From Pseudocercospora fijiensis CIRAD86 (taxonomy: Eukaryota > Ascomycota > Dothideomycetes > Mycosphaerellales > Mycosphaerellaceae), in NCBI RefSeq assembly GCF_000340215.1, contig NW_006921535.1, positions 4,705,528 to 4,769,527 of the forward strand: DNA of 64,000 bases, in the 5' to 3' direction. Below the pieces are notes generated by a model, which saw nothing but the letters and a program-made list of their open reading frames with translations, did no database searches and was not told the origin of the DNA. Shown here in pieces: positions 10,699 to 22,734 of the stretch; the first letter of the stretch is position 1; every line of letters starts with the position of its first letter. The translations under genes were made by a program, and so were the position numbers.

Positions 10699-13600
10699 TT
10701 ATTTAGTCTTAGGGTCGGGGTCGTCTAGTACCTATAATTCTAGGCGGTCTTCGTCGCTAGACTAGTTAAGCTCCTCGGAGTTAGAGTTAGATAGCTAGAA
10801 GTCTAGTTTATTATTGAAATTAATATCGGAAATGCTCTATATATAATTAATACGTATATAACCCTCCCTTTGTTTATAAGTTATTCCTAATAGCTTACTA
10901 AGACGTATCTAGGGATACGTATAATTCTTAGGTAGAATAAGATCTATAATAGCAGTAGGACCCTCCTCTCGATAGGTATCTAAGGTCGGTAGAGGGTCTA
11001 TAGAGGCACTAATCTCCTCCTCGGTTAGAGGAGAGCAGATAGGCTCTCTTAATTTAACGATCTTCTTTAGGTTAGCCCGAGGGTGCGAGTGTTTTAAAGT
11101 AGCACTATTAAGCTCCTAAAGAAGGTATATAGAACCGTCGTAAAGGACCTCCTTTACTCTATAAGGGCCTTTCTATTTAAAGGCTAGCTTATAGGAGTAA
11201 CTATATTCTAGCTCGGACTAGTAGAGGAGAACGATATCGCTAACCTTTAGAGGCTCCTAATTAATAGCATTATAGTTATCGAAATACTACTTAGCCTCTT
11301 TACGAAGGCGACGTTATCGAGCAAGTCCCTTTTAAGAAGTAGTAGTTATCTCCTTAAGAGCCTTAGCGCGTAGGGCAAGAAGATCTGCTCTAGTACGAAC
11401 AGATCCCTAGTCGTAAACGCTATATATGCGATAGGATAACTTAATTAGAAGAATAGCGTCCCTTCTAATTATAAGCTCTGCTAGTATAAGTCTTATAGTA
11501 TCGATAACGGTCGTTCGGTCTGCCTAGAGAAGGGCTGAGATACAGGTAGAGATAGTAACTAACCTATCCCTACTATTAGTTAACTTAGATAGGGCGTTAA
11601 TAAAGGATCGATAGCTACGCTTAATAATAGCGTTAGATTAGGTATAGTACGAGGAGATACGAACGCTCTTCGCCCTATACGAAGTAAGTAGCGCTTAAAC
11701 TTCTTTAGCTATATTAGTCGTAGCGTTGTCTAAGATAATTTCATAGGGCGAGCCCTATCGGTAGAATAGGTCCTTAAATAGGAAGGTAGCTATATTATAG
11801 GCATTAATAGCACTATAGCCCTTATAGTAATAATAAGCTTCTAGCTGTTAAGAAAGACCCTCCCGAATAATATATAAGCTATTATTCCGGCTTAGATAAA
11901 CCCTATTACCGTACTATCGTTCCCTAACTAATTAGGTAGTAGGGATACGTAGCTCGCCCGGTCGACGGTAGCTATTCCTAAAATTGTACTTAGGATAGCT
12001 CTTATAGTAGCGAGAGACGTTAGCTTATATACTATCCTACTAGTAACGCCGACGAAGGACGTCGAAGGTACCCTCCGCTATCCGGTAGCTAAGCTCGTTA
12101 TAAACTATACGAAGGATGTCTTACCGAGCTATAGGATTATTAATAATACGCTAGAGAGGTATATTAATTATAGCCTATCGCTAAAGGATACGGTCCTTAA
12201 TAAGGAACCTCTAAGATTAGCGAATAATACGACGATACTAACTCTTTAATAGACTAGGTGCTTTCTTTGTATAGATTAGAAAGTAGGCGATATAATAGGA
12301 GTCGTTAGAGTAGACCCTATTAAGGATATTATCCCTATCTAATTTATCCGCCTTAGTACTAGCCTAGTTATCGCTATTAGTAGTAGAGTCCTCGTTAGGC
12401 TAACCCTTAGGCTACTCGTCGGGTTCGTTAGGTTAGTTACTAGGTTAGTTATCGGGGTTGTTAGTAGCGGACCTAGTAATTGCTAGTATAGCATTAATAT
12501 AGAAGGTAGTAAAGAAGGTACGGTTAATAACCGCGTCGATATCCTCTTCTTCCCCTATCTCGGCGATATCTTCTTCTATAGCAGGCCTCCTAGAAAGGCT
12601 ATCCGGTCTAGTATACTTCTTCCTAGGGATATAGAAGACGTCGAAGTTAAACAAATAGATCTAGGCAACCTATCGAGCTATCGTAGAGTTAGGTAGGTCG
12701 GAGGCTATACGGTTAAGTTAATAGACTAGTATCTAAGTATCGACCTCTAAGCGAAAGAATACTCTAAAGAGCTAAGGTCGAAACTTCTTAAGAGCCTTAT
12801 AGACTCTAAGGCACTCTCGCTTGCTAGTATCGTATCGGGCCTCGATCGGTTTCTATAGACCTAAGTCGTACCGGACAGGGTAACGCAAAGATAGCTCCTT
12901 ACGGTTATACTATATTAGTATCTCGCTATAGCCTTCCCCGCTCGAGTCGATAGCGACAACTAGTAAACCTATACCCTCTAAGTAGTTAATAGATATAAGT
13001 GTAGGTACGCTAACGAGTGCCTTAGTTACCGTATCCTTAGCTGCCTAGTATACGGAGGTCTATTCGAACTTAGTATCTATCTTAAGCAAGGCGTATAAGG
13101 GCTTATATACTAATATAAAGTTCTCGACCTAGATACGGAAGTAGGAGACTACTCTAAGCTACATTCGGATATCCTTCTAATAAGTAGGATCCGGCTAGGA
13201 CACTATCTTTAGGACCTATACGTTATTAGGATAGCGGCCGTTTTTATCGGTTACAAACCCGATAATGTTTATTCGTTTGTATAGGAGCTAAAGCTTCTCT
13301 CTATATACTATTAAGTTAGCTCGCTCTAGGTCGTAGCGGATACTATTAAGGTTCTAGATATATTCGAGAAAGAACCTCCGGATACTAGGCTCTACTTTTT
13401 TATTATCGTACCTAGTTTTAGGGCCCTTAATACCGATATCGTCGAGGAAAGGCATTGCTATATAGAAGATATAGGCCGCGAGAACTTATTTTATAATACA
13501 AACGAACTAGGCTACTAAGTTAGTCGCCCCTTAAGGAAGGGTAGTTTATCGGTATAGCCTAAGAGGCGTTTCGAAGCTAGTAAGGTCTCGACTATTAGAG

Positions 13601-14495
13601 TAGAGAGGAATCTAGTCGTAGCCTAAGAATATATTAACTAGTAAGGCTATAATACAGTTAGTAAAGGCTTCTAAGAACCTATTAGTCTCCGGGGGAAGGT
13701 TAGTATCTCTAATCGTAACTATATTAAACTTTTACGTAGCGTTAATTAGCCGGTACTTCTTTAGTTCCCTAGGAGCTATCTTCTTTTAAACTAGGAAGTA
13801 TAGATTGCGATACGAGGCATAGGAAGGCTCTAGTATACCGGCCTTTATACGCTAACGTATTATATCCTTAACTATACCTCGTAGGCTTAGGTTTAGCTTA
13901 AAACCTAGATAGGCCTAAGGCTTATATTCGATCGTTCGGATCTTCTATAGAGAGGTAACCTCCGGGTTGATTCTACCTAGGTAAGTAAAGTTATATACTA
14001 ATACGGCTTCGCGGTTATATAGAAGCTCGTATAGTAGGTTAAGCTTACGATCCGAAAGCTCTATACTAGGTTTAATCTTCGACGATTCTTCGTAAGTCTC
14101 TCCTTTATTAGCCTTAACCCTCTAGGGATATTAGAGAACTTTTTCGTAATATATTTTTAGTTATATAGACTATCCCTAGGTATTAATAATGCCTCCTAAT
14201 TAAGGCACTTTTGTCGCTAGTTAGGATTTCCGCTAAAATTAGACCTATCTATAATATATACGCTGCCCTTTATAGGCTTAATCTTATTAGCTACTCTCTT
14301 ATATAGGGTATATACACTAATCGCTCGTAGGACCAGAGCTCTCTCTCTTTATTACTAGGCCTAGAGATTAGCGTAATAAAACAGCGCGTAAACCTCTTTA
14401 GAAGTCTCCTTAAGTCGGTAGGTATATAGCTAGTAGTCCTAATTTATAATACCGGCGAAAACGTTAGATTCGTAATAACACCCCTAGGGTAGTAT
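10699..14495 (-). pseudogene. Degenerate pol (RT-RNase H-integrase) of copy A
   Basis: Minus-strand frame collinear with the pol of copy B. The RT catalytic box reads MPFLDDIG near 13435-13460. The RNase H end reads FNFDVFYIPRKKYTRPDSLS near 12600-12654, a block typical of Ty3/gypsy RNase H, followed by an acidic linker, the integrase zinc-binding region and a DDE core around 11500-12100. The stop is TAA at 10699-10701. The upstream limit is put at the palindrome at 14474-14496, where the equivalent frame of copy B has an ATG. Frames are broken throughout by RIP stops. The product would copy and integrate the element. Confidence 0.75.
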
Positions 14496-14496
14496 T
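14474..14496. repeat. GC-core palindrome, copy A site 4 (gag-pro/pol junction)
   Basis: Left arm AATAACACCCC, core base T, right arm AGGGTAGTATT. The central CpG of copy B's version (34181-34203) is TpA here. Confidence 0.7.
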
Positions 14497-14649
14497 AGAC
14501 TCGCGCTCTAATTAGTTAGTTTAGACTCGGATAGACCCGGCGACGATATATACGATAGTATTATTACTAAGACTCGTATACTAGGTAGTCGTTATATTGT
14601 TATGCTCGCTATCGCCTCGAGTATTCGTCTTCTTAGTATAGAACTAAGA

Positions 14650-15579
14650 AACTTGCCTTAACGTACGGATCGGCGTACTTCTAGATATAACCTATTTAAG
14701 CTATACTAACTTATAGCGCAGATTGTCGGTCTTATAACCGCGCCCTATCGTTTCCCGAAGCCCGACGTAAGGTAGCTAGAATGTCTTCGTAGGTCCTATA
14801 GCTGGTATTGCCGATATAACTAGTAAATATAACCCGACTACCCTTCTAGTTAGCGATAGTTCCCTCCTAGGAGCTATCGTTACAGTTACGCTAGACGCCT
14901 TAGACTATACGAGACTATAGTCGACCTAGAATAATTAGTATATTTAGGTCTACGGCAATCTAGAAGGTAAAGGAAAAGCATATACCGAGGGCGTCTACTA
15001 TAATATTATAGTAGGTACCTACTAGCGTAACCTCCTTATTTACTCCCTATATACCGAGGGAGACGTCTCTATTTATTAGTACTTTAAGCTGTTTAGCCTA
15101 GAGCTTACTTATAATAAGTAACTCCGAACTATTATTAAGTATTGCTAGCGCCTTCTAACTATAGCTCCCGGTAGTAACCTAAATATAGATAGTAGGAACA
15201 ACGGCGTAGGAACGGGTAACTACGGAAAGGTCTATATTATTAGGGATAGAGTAAATCTCCTTAGGTCGAGGAGGTCCCGCTCGACCGATTTACTAGCCTG
15301 TAAATCGGATAGCCTTAACTAAGACTAAAACTAAAATAGGTTCTAAGGTATTATTACTATTACCTCGGCCTATCTCCTTAACTCCCTCTTCGTTAGTATT
15401 ATCGATATTCTCCTAGTTCTTAAAGATTACCGACTCGTCTTCTACTAACTCTAGGCTACTTAAAAATTTAGGGGGGAACTATAAGGAGGAGATATCGATA
15501 TAGTCTTCCTATTCCTATTTTCTTCGGAGGGCGGCGAGGTCTTTTATAAAGGTAGCATCGTTAGGGATTCGGCTCTAGA
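14650..15579 (-). pseudogene. Protease-side part of gag-pro, copy A (cut by the nested element)
   Basis: C-terminal half of the gag-protease frame. The retropepsin-like domain lies around 14880-15240, collinear with the better preserved domain in copy B at 34600-34960. Its N-terminal half continues at 22735 on the far side of the nested chromodomain element. Confidence 0.65.
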
Positions 15580-15584
15580 ACAGG
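15580..15584. other. Left 5-bp target duplication of nested element (ACAGG)
   Basis: ACAGG here and ATAGG at 22730-22734 flank the nested element. Copy B has a single ACAGG at the same point (35296-35300), the empty site. The one mismatch is a RIP-type C to T. Confidence 0.9.
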
Positions 15585-15782
15585 TGTTAGGACTAAAGAG
15601 GTTGTACGTAATTAGTATATAACCGGGCTCGAGTGAAGCTAGGGTCTTAATACCTTAGGTAGGGCTTAGCGCTTAGCAATAGGCTAACTTGCCTGCCTTC
15701 CTCCCTCTCCTCCTAGCTTCTTATCGAATACTACTCGTACCTACTACTACCCTATCTACCTGCTAACATAACCCTTCTTATA
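15585..15782 (+). repeat. 5' LTR of the chromovirus
   Basis: 198 bp, starts TGTTAGGACT and ends CTTCTTATA (originally ...CA). Nearly identical to 22532-22729. Confidence 0.92.
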
Positions 15783-15800
15783 TAGTATTCGATCTGCTCT
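15783..15800 (+). promoter_or_regulatory. Primer binding site candidate of the chromovirus
   Basis: TAGTATTCGATCTGC follows the 5' LTR directly. TAG stands where the TGG complementary to a tRNA CCA end is expected, a RIP-type change. The priming tRNA is not identified. Confidence 0.4.
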
Positions 15801-16039
15801 TTAAGGGTACTAGCTAGATAGTCCTTATTTTAAGCTTTCGGCGGTATAGCTACGAAAACTATTAATTTAACTATATTGCGCCCGAAGAATAGGACCTATA
15901 CGTACTATTCTATCGAAACAACCGTACTGATTATTAAGCAAGGCCTTCTGTACGGCCTATTATACTAAGTTAAGTATACTAGACCGATACCTACTAATTC
16001 CGCTATATCTGTATCTTAGGGGCTAATAATACATTATTA

Positions 16040-17405
16040 GTGTCGCCCCTTACAATAGCCGGTTTATTACGAAACAATAACCGTGCTACCGCTAGCAGCG
16101 CTAGCAACGACAACGCTAGTAGTACAGTGCCTACTAAAGTGCCTACTAAAGCACCTGCTAAAGTGCCCCCTACCGAAGGGCCTACTACTAAGCCTACCGA
16201 AGAACCTATAATTCTAGGTAACGACCTAGAATTGCCTATCGACGACATTCTTAACAATATCGTTAACCGTCGATATAGCTAACTAGCCTTTAGCCCCTAA
16301 CTAGTAGGGAGACTCTAAGAAGCTACCTAAAACAGGCTTACTGCCCTACGTTAAGAATAATAGCTAAAGGATAACCTCCTCGAAATTCGCCGCCTTTAGG
16401 AGGCTCTAACAACTAATACTAAGCCGATAGTAGGGCCTTCCTTACTATTAGTCCTAGTCTAGAAGAAGGATGCTAAACTTAAGGACTGCACCGTGTTTAA
16501 TAGCTCTAGTCGAAAGCAATATAACGACTATATTCGTAACTGTAAGCTTAACTAGCGAAACGTACCGAGGGCCCTTCTAGACGACTATTCGTTAGTCGTC
16601 TATGCTATATAGTATATCAATAGTAACCCTAAGCGTATATAGGATAACTATTTTGATTCCCTTTACGACTAGACCGCTATTTAATAGCAGGATTACAAGA
16701 CTATTATACTAAACACCCTTAGCAACCCTATATTGCGCTAGTAGCACGCCTAAGACTAATACCTACGTACTAAACAAAAGGCCGACTAAACCTCTCGATC
16801 CTTCGAGGCCTATCTAAAGACCCTTAAGGACGACTTGCTACCTAAGACCGACTCTATCTAGATATCTAAGATACGACCTAAACTGAGATAGGAACTAGTC
16901 CTTAAATTAGACCGCCGCCGTATATTCGAATAGGCCAATCTTATACACATTTAATTTATAGTCGAAGTAGAGACAGCTAAACGAGCTGTTTAGCTCTAAT
17001 AACGGTTAGAATCTAAGATACGCCTAGCTACCTATCGTAGCCGCGGAGGAAACCAAGGTTCCTACTAGAACAACAATGCTAACAATAGGAATAGCAACAA
17101 TAACCGTAGAAGGGGCCGTAGCCGACGGCTATATAGAGGAGGCCGTAATAGGGGCCGTAGAAGGGGCTCGTATCCTTATAACGCTAACCGCTCGACTAAT
17201 AGCAGCTATAGCAACCTCCTAACGGGATTGAAGTGCTTTAATTGCGACAGCACTAGCTATCTGCTAGGCTAATGCGACAAACCTAGGGATTAGGCCCGAG
17301 TCGACCGTACTACCGCTAAGCACCGAAAGTATCTCTTAGTAGCTAACGCTATCCCTATAGGCTAACCTTCTAATTAGTCGAAAAAAGAATAAGCGCCGCA
17401 CTAAC
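16040..17405 (+). pseudogene. Gag of the chromovirus
   Basis: The first 80 codons are still open and encode an Asn/Ala/Thr/Pro-rich N-terminus with repeats of the type VPTK-APAK-VPPTEGPTTK. A helical capsid-like region follows around 16500-16990, then Gly/Arg/Asn-rich sequence (17040-17200). A CCHC zinc knuckle stands at 17231-17275, reading KCFNCDSTSYLLG-C, with the His changed to Tyr. The product would form the particle and bind RNA. The start shown is the first codon of the open stretch, a GTG; the original initiator was probably lost to RIP upstream. Frame 2, unlike pol. Confidence 0.75.
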
Positions 17406-17439
17406 TATTAGCCTTATACGGCGTAAGACTATCGACATT

Positions 17440-20400
17440 ATGCTAGCTATTATACGCACCTGTCTCGTATCGGACACGTATAGAACTAACTATAAGACTA
17501 AGGTTACACTAGATCTAGGAAATTTAGTTAGTGCCCTTATTAGCTATCGCCTAGCTAAGCAATTAGACCTCCGACAACTGCCTAGGACTAACCTGCTAAC
17601 CCTTGCTTAGTTTAATAACGCTCGGCACTTAACCTATAGAGCCTACTATGTTTATATAGTCCTAAGAGATAACCTCGGCAACGAGCGCCTACTAGACTTT
17701 ACTATATACGCAGTAGACATAGACAGCCTCCTATCCGACATTGTTATTAGCAACCCTGTTCTTAAGTACTATGCTGTAGTTATAGACTTAGGCAGTTAAC
17801 AATAGCGATTTAGAATCGCTAGGAAAGAGGACATTAAACACATTAATGTTAGCGAGTGCCCTAATAATATTAGGGTCCTATTTATTAGTAACCTAACCCT
17901 AGCTAATCCGACCGCCGACCTACTCGGTAGTAATAACGATAAACCTATGCCCCCTAATAGCATAGACCCTAATTAGCTTGCTCGCATACCGGAGCCTATT
18001 CGAGAGACCTATATTAATGTATTTAAACACTACCTAGCATCGACATTGCCTATATTCAAAGAGACGGATTATAAGATTAATATTATAGAGGGTAAAGAGG
18101 TTCCTTTTAGTCCCCTCTACAACCTTAGTAAACGAGAGCTTGCTATATTGCGTAAGTACCTAGAGGAAAACCTAGCTAATAGTCGAATTCGGTATAGTAA
18201 CAGCCCTGCTAGTACACCTATCCTATTCGTACTAAAGAAGGATAGTAGCCTGCGCCTATATATCGACTATCGTAGGCTTAATGCTGTTACTATTAAAGAC
18301 CGCTGTCTACTTCCGCTTATTAACGAGACCCTCGATCGCCTTTCTAGCGCTTACTTCTATACTACACTAGATATTAAGGATGCGTACTATCGTATCTGTA
18401 TTCGTAAGGGCGACGAATAGAAGACAGCCTTCTACACTCGCTATAGCTATTTCGAGTACTTAGTTATACTATTTAGGCTAGCTAATGCCTCTGCAACATT
18501 CTAGTCCTATATTAATCGGGCCCTTTCGGGCCTATTAGACTATCTCTGTATAGTTTACCTAGATAACATCCTAGTTTATATACATTTACCTAATATTGTA
18601 GGACACTAGGCCGTAGTACGTAAGGTCCTCGACCGCCTACGAGCCTATAGACTATATTGCAAACCTTCTAAATGCACCTTTGCTACTAAAGAGGTATCCT
18701 TCCTTAGCTTCCTCGTATTAACCGAGGGTGTTAAGGCTAATCCTAATCGGATTAAAACAATTACTAAATAGCCTATTCCTACGTCTATTAAGGAGCTTTA
18801 ATCGTTCCTCGGCTTCGCTAATTTCTACCGCCGCTTTATTAAGGGCTATTTACGGTATGTAATGCCCCTAACTAAGCTTACTAAAACTAAGGCTAACCCG
18901 TCTAGGGAATTCAAATAGACTAACAAGACACAAGCCGCTTTTAACGGTCTAAAGAAGCGATTTACTAAAGTCCCCTTATTATACTATTTTGTACTAAGCA
19001 AGCAGATCTGTATTGAGACTAACGCTTTACAGTTCGCTATATCGGCTATTATATTATAGCAATTAGATAAGGACAATCACTAGCACCTAATTGCCTTCTT
19101 TTTACGAAAGATAATCGATATAGAGCGTCGCTACGAGACCTACGAGCAAGAGCTCCTAGCTATTGTCGAGGCCTTCAAGTATTAGAGGCACTATCTCGAT
19201 AGTGTATAGTACACTATTTAGGTCTATATAGACTATAACAACCTCCGTAGCATTACTAAGGTTACTAGGGTTATAGGTCGATAGGCTAGATAGGCCGTCT
19301 ACCTCGCCGGGTTTGATTTTAATATATTATATCGGCTAGGCGTAAGCAACCCTACTAATAGCCTATCGAGGCGACCTAATTACGATAGCGAAACCTAATA
19401 TATTAATTCTTTGTTTCTAACCCTGCAGCATAAGATTGCTATAGCCCGTATTGTTAATAAGCACGCGTAGGATAAGCGGCTTACCGGACTCCGCGACGGC
19501 CCGAAGCATATTAATGCTCTTGCTATATTAATAGTACGTATTAAGGCAAGGGCTAAGGACACAGACAGGAGAAGTTATAATAACTCCCTAGTCGATATCG
19601 CTATATACAGTAATAGCGATCAAAGCACTAATGCAGTTAATGCGGCTACTAGTACTATTAGATGCATATAATACGTACCTCGTTTAATAGCGAGGGTGCT
19701 ATTAAACAACCTTACAAATAGGGATAGTTAATCGTTTATAGATAAGCTATTACGAGCTTAGTAGAGGGACGCCTTTGCTACTAAACGTATCGATAAGCTT
19801 GTAAGTAAACGAAAGACTCGATCTAGTAAGAGCAACAATTAGTCGATCGATAATAAAGGTTATTTAAAGTTTAAGGGCAGATACTATATCCCCGCTAAAC
19901 ATTCGATCCGATAAGAACTTCTTAAGCGACACTATAATAGTAAGCTTGCCGGTTACTATAGTATAGAGAGGTCGTACGAGCTACTATCGCGTATATACTA
20001 CTAGCTAAATAGTAAGCGGGATATAAAGGACTACGTAAACACGTGTACCGTATATTAACGAGTTAAAGCACTAAAGCACTTACTATTTAGCGAGTTGTCT
20101 TTACTCCCTGTTCTAAAGAAGCCATTTGCTAAGCTTATAATAGATTTCATTATAGGCCTTCCGCCTGCTAAGCGTAGGGGAAGCAAGGATATGTATAATG
20201 CTATCCTAGTTATCGTAGACCGGTTTACTAAGGGCGCTCGTTACATTCCTACCCGAAAGGATTAGACGGCTATTAACCTAGCTAAGGCGCTATAGACTAA
20301 CATCTTCTATACCTATTAGGGAACCCCTAAGGGGATAGTCTCCGATAGGGGCTCGACATTTATATCGCACTATTAGAGCGAAATATGCCTATAGCTAAGA

Positions 20401-21282
20401 CTAAAGCATCGGCTATTAACAGCCTTCTATCTACAGACTAACGGTTAAATAGAGAGACAGAATGCTACCCTATAGCAATACCTGCGTAGCTATATTAACG
20501 AGAATCCTAACGACTAGGTCAACCTCCTATAACTAGCTAAATTCGTATACAATAATAGTATCCACTTATCAACTAAGGTATTACTATATATAGCTATAAT
20601 AGGCTAGAACGCTACGATGCCGCAAGACCCCCTATCGCTCGAGGCCGAGCGCAAGGAAAGGGAAGCGCGTTAAGTACTAACACCTAAGACACTAGTAGCT
20701 ATTAAGAGGGTTCAAAAGATGCGAGAGATTTACGCTAAGATAGCTAACAAACTAGCAAAGGCCTAGGCCTATTAGAAGGCCTATTACGATAAACACTATA
20801 CACCGATAACTTTTAAGCAAGGTAACATAGTTATACTAAGTACTAAGAACCTCCGCATCCGTAAGCACCTATTATCTAAAGGCAAAACAAGGCCTAAGCT
20901 CGCACTAAGATACATTAGTCTATTCCGCATTCGAGAAGTTAAGGGCTCCTCCGCATAGGCCTATTAGTTGTAGCTTCCTCCTTATTATACTATCTATAAT
21001 ACCTTCTATATATCCCTCCTTAAGCTATATTACCTACGAGAGGGGGATAAAGCCCCTACTAAATACGAAGACATACTAGCGGATAGTAAAGAGCTATAGT
21101 CTATAGAACGTATCCTAAAGCACCGGACTAGGCAAGGCAAGAAGGAGTACCTCCTAAGATAGCAAGGCTATTTACCTAAATAGGACTCGTAGGAGGCTAA
21201 AGACTCCTTCGAGGATATAGCCGAGTTGTTAGATAAGTATTAGACTAGTATGAAGAATAAGAAGAAGGCTAAAAGCTTATAA
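17440..21282 (+). pseudogene. Pol of the chromovirus (PR-RT-RNase H-IN-chromodomain)
   Basis: Domains in order. Retropepsin-like protease 17490-17790 (LDLGNLVSALIS; the usual DSG appears as DLG). Reverse transcriptase 18046-18900: the open 124-codon stretch 18046-18420 carries typical RT blocks (LFVLKKDSSLRLYIDYRRLN, TTLDIKDAYYRI), and a YLDN-type stretch in VYLDNILVY near 18555 replaces YLDD. RNase H 18990-19400. Integrase zinc-binding region near 20040-20060, then the catalytic core from about 20120 (FIIGLPPAKRRGS, VDRFTKGARYIP). Chromodomain 21090-21240 (ERILKHRTRQGKKEYLLR-QGYLP). Basic tail KNKKKAKS and TAA at 21280-21282. Chromodomains steer such elements to heterochromatin, which fits this location. 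Broken by scattered TAG stops. Confidence 0.9.
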
Positions 21283-21305
21283 TGTTACTATTAAGGCCTA
21301 GGATT

Positions 21306-21328
21306 AATGCTACCCCCGGGATGCTATT
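21306..21328. repeat. GC-core palindrome just after the chromovirus pol stop
   Basis: Left arm AATGCTACCCC, right arm GGGATGCTATT with a slightly shifted pairing. It is the same motif as in elements A and B, 23 bp beyond the pol stop of an element from a different lineage. Confidence 0.65.
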
Positions 21329-21481
21329 AGCTAACTAATTAGAAGCCGGCAAACTAGGACAATAAGACTATACTAGGCGCGCTACGACGCGTTAATCAAT
21401 CCGTTACTACTCTTTTAAGGACTCTACCTCTTATTCCTTTATTCTATCGAGATCTCGAGGCCTAGGCAATCGACGAGGATA

Positions 21482-21530
21482 TACGCGCGCGCGCGAATAA
21501 CGGCGTACCGGAAGATAGCGCGCGCGCCTA
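21482..21530. repeat. Alternating purine-pyrimidine CG tracts
   Basis: Two runs, (CG)n at about 21482-21495 and GCGCGCGC near 21518-21529. Their survival shows that CpG itself was not the mutated dinucleotide here. Confidence 0.7.
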
Positions 21531-21774
21531 TATTAGTAACGGTATTACGGAGTGTGCTACTGTTTAAGAAAGGAAGGACACAGCTATATTAGTAACGGTA
21601 TTGCCGAGTTGTTGTTAGTTAAAGAAGGAAATTAGAAGAAGGTAAAGTTAGCGCTAAGACGACTAGCGCCGCTATTATTAATATTACCTACTATTGCCGC
21701 TATACTTGCGAAGACAACCTTACCTATACTACGGCCTAAGGCCGGAGGCGCGCTACACTAATCAAGTTAAAAGA

Positions 21775-21860
21775 ATAGCTATATTAAAGGTTTAATTACT
21801 AGCTATATTAAAGGTTTGATTAAAACTTTAATTAAAACTTTAATTAAAACTTTAAGCCGC
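21775..21860. repeat. AT-rich minisatellite
   Basis: Two ~22-bp copies around AGCTATATTAAAGGTTT are followed by three to four copies of a 12-bp unit ATTAAAACTTTA. Confidence 0.75.
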
Positions 21861-22516
21861 TTAAAAGATTAAGCGATTAATAGACTAACTAAGGGCAAAA
21901 ACTATAGAGCTAAGCTAGCCGGGGTCGATCTTGCGGACAATAGGTTACTCCTCGATCTTTCTAACCCTTTAAGCGAAGCGAACCTTAACTATTGCACTTA
22001 TAATAGCCTTTACCTACAGAAACTAGATAAACTGAGTTTTTTAAAAAGATATAATTGGTTGACACTTAAAGGCTGCTAAACCTAACTAATTTAGGCTAGC
22101 GAAACTACGACAGTAAATAATAGCCCTCGGAATAATAAGAACAACCCTCGGAAGCGGACATTTCTAGGTCTTTTAAGAGTAGACGCAAAGAACTCGGTAC
22201 GACATTACTTAGAGCGGAGGCAGGGCTGCAATACCTCGTACGTCTACCTATTATAGTAGGGAAGACGCGCTTGTATTGTAATTAGTCGAAGGCCCTCAAT
22301 TCTTATAGATATATATTACTTTATAGTTTATTATATATAGGGATAGCGCAGTTAGAGTCGGACATTGTGCTATATTAGAGGTAAGGTTTAATATAGTTAT
22401 ATAATCGGTAGTTATACGTTCAATTTAGCGCGGACTAAGCGGCCTATTAGACCTACTAAGTTAGTAGTAATAGAGGTTAAGACTAGAACAAAGACCGGCT
22501 ACGAGGGCGCGGCCTT

Positions 22517-22531
22517 TAGAAGGGAAGCGTA
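22517..22531 (+). promoter_or_regulatory. Polypurine tract of the chromovirus
   Basis: TTAGAAGGGAAGCG just before the 3' LTR at 22532. Confidence 0.6.
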
Positions 22532-22729
22532 TATTAGGACTAAAGAGGTTATACGTAATTGGCATGTAACCGGGCTCGAGTGAAGCTAGGGTCTTAATGC
22601 CTTAGGCAGGGCTTAGCGCTTGGCAATAGGCTAACTTGCCTGCCTTCCTCCCTCTCCTCCTAGCTCCTTATCGAATACTACTCGTACCCACTACTACCCT
22701 ATCTACCTGCTAACATAACCCTTCTTATA
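22532..22729 (+). repeat. 3' LTR of the chromovirus
   Basis: 198 bp, same length as the 5' LTR. It begins TATTAGGACT (TG to TA by RIP) and ends CTTCTTATA. Confidence 0.92.
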
Positions 22730-22734
22730 ATAGG
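22730..22734. other. Right 5-bp target duplication of nested element (ATAGG)
   Basis: Pairs with ACAGG at 15580-15584; then copy A gag resumes with TTAGTAGGC exactly as in copy B at 35301. Confidence 0.9.

Larger units (their letters stand above)
21330..22516 (+). other. Long 3' untranslated region of the chromovirus
   Basis: About 1.2 kb with no recognised gene. It contains alternating CG tracts (21480-21530), an AT-rich minisatellite (21775-21860) and repeats of CCCTCGGAA near 22120-22160. Confidence 0.55.
15585..22729 (+). mobile_element. Chromodomain Ty3/gypsy retrotransposon (chromovirus) nested in copy A
   Basis: 7,145 bp bounded by two 198-bp LTRs and a 5-bp duplication; plus-strand gag and pol with protease, RT, RNase H, integrase and a C-terminal chromodomain. 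It retains more CA/TG and longer open stretches than its host element A, so it has been mutated less or for a shorter time. Gag reads in frame 2 and pol in frame 1 of the window, so pol expression would have needed a -1 shift unless indels intervened. Confidence 0.95.

Noticed and set aside
16003..16257. Minus-strand Gly/Val/Leu-rich 84-codon frame
   Set aside because: Antisense shadow of the chromovirus Gag N-terminus.
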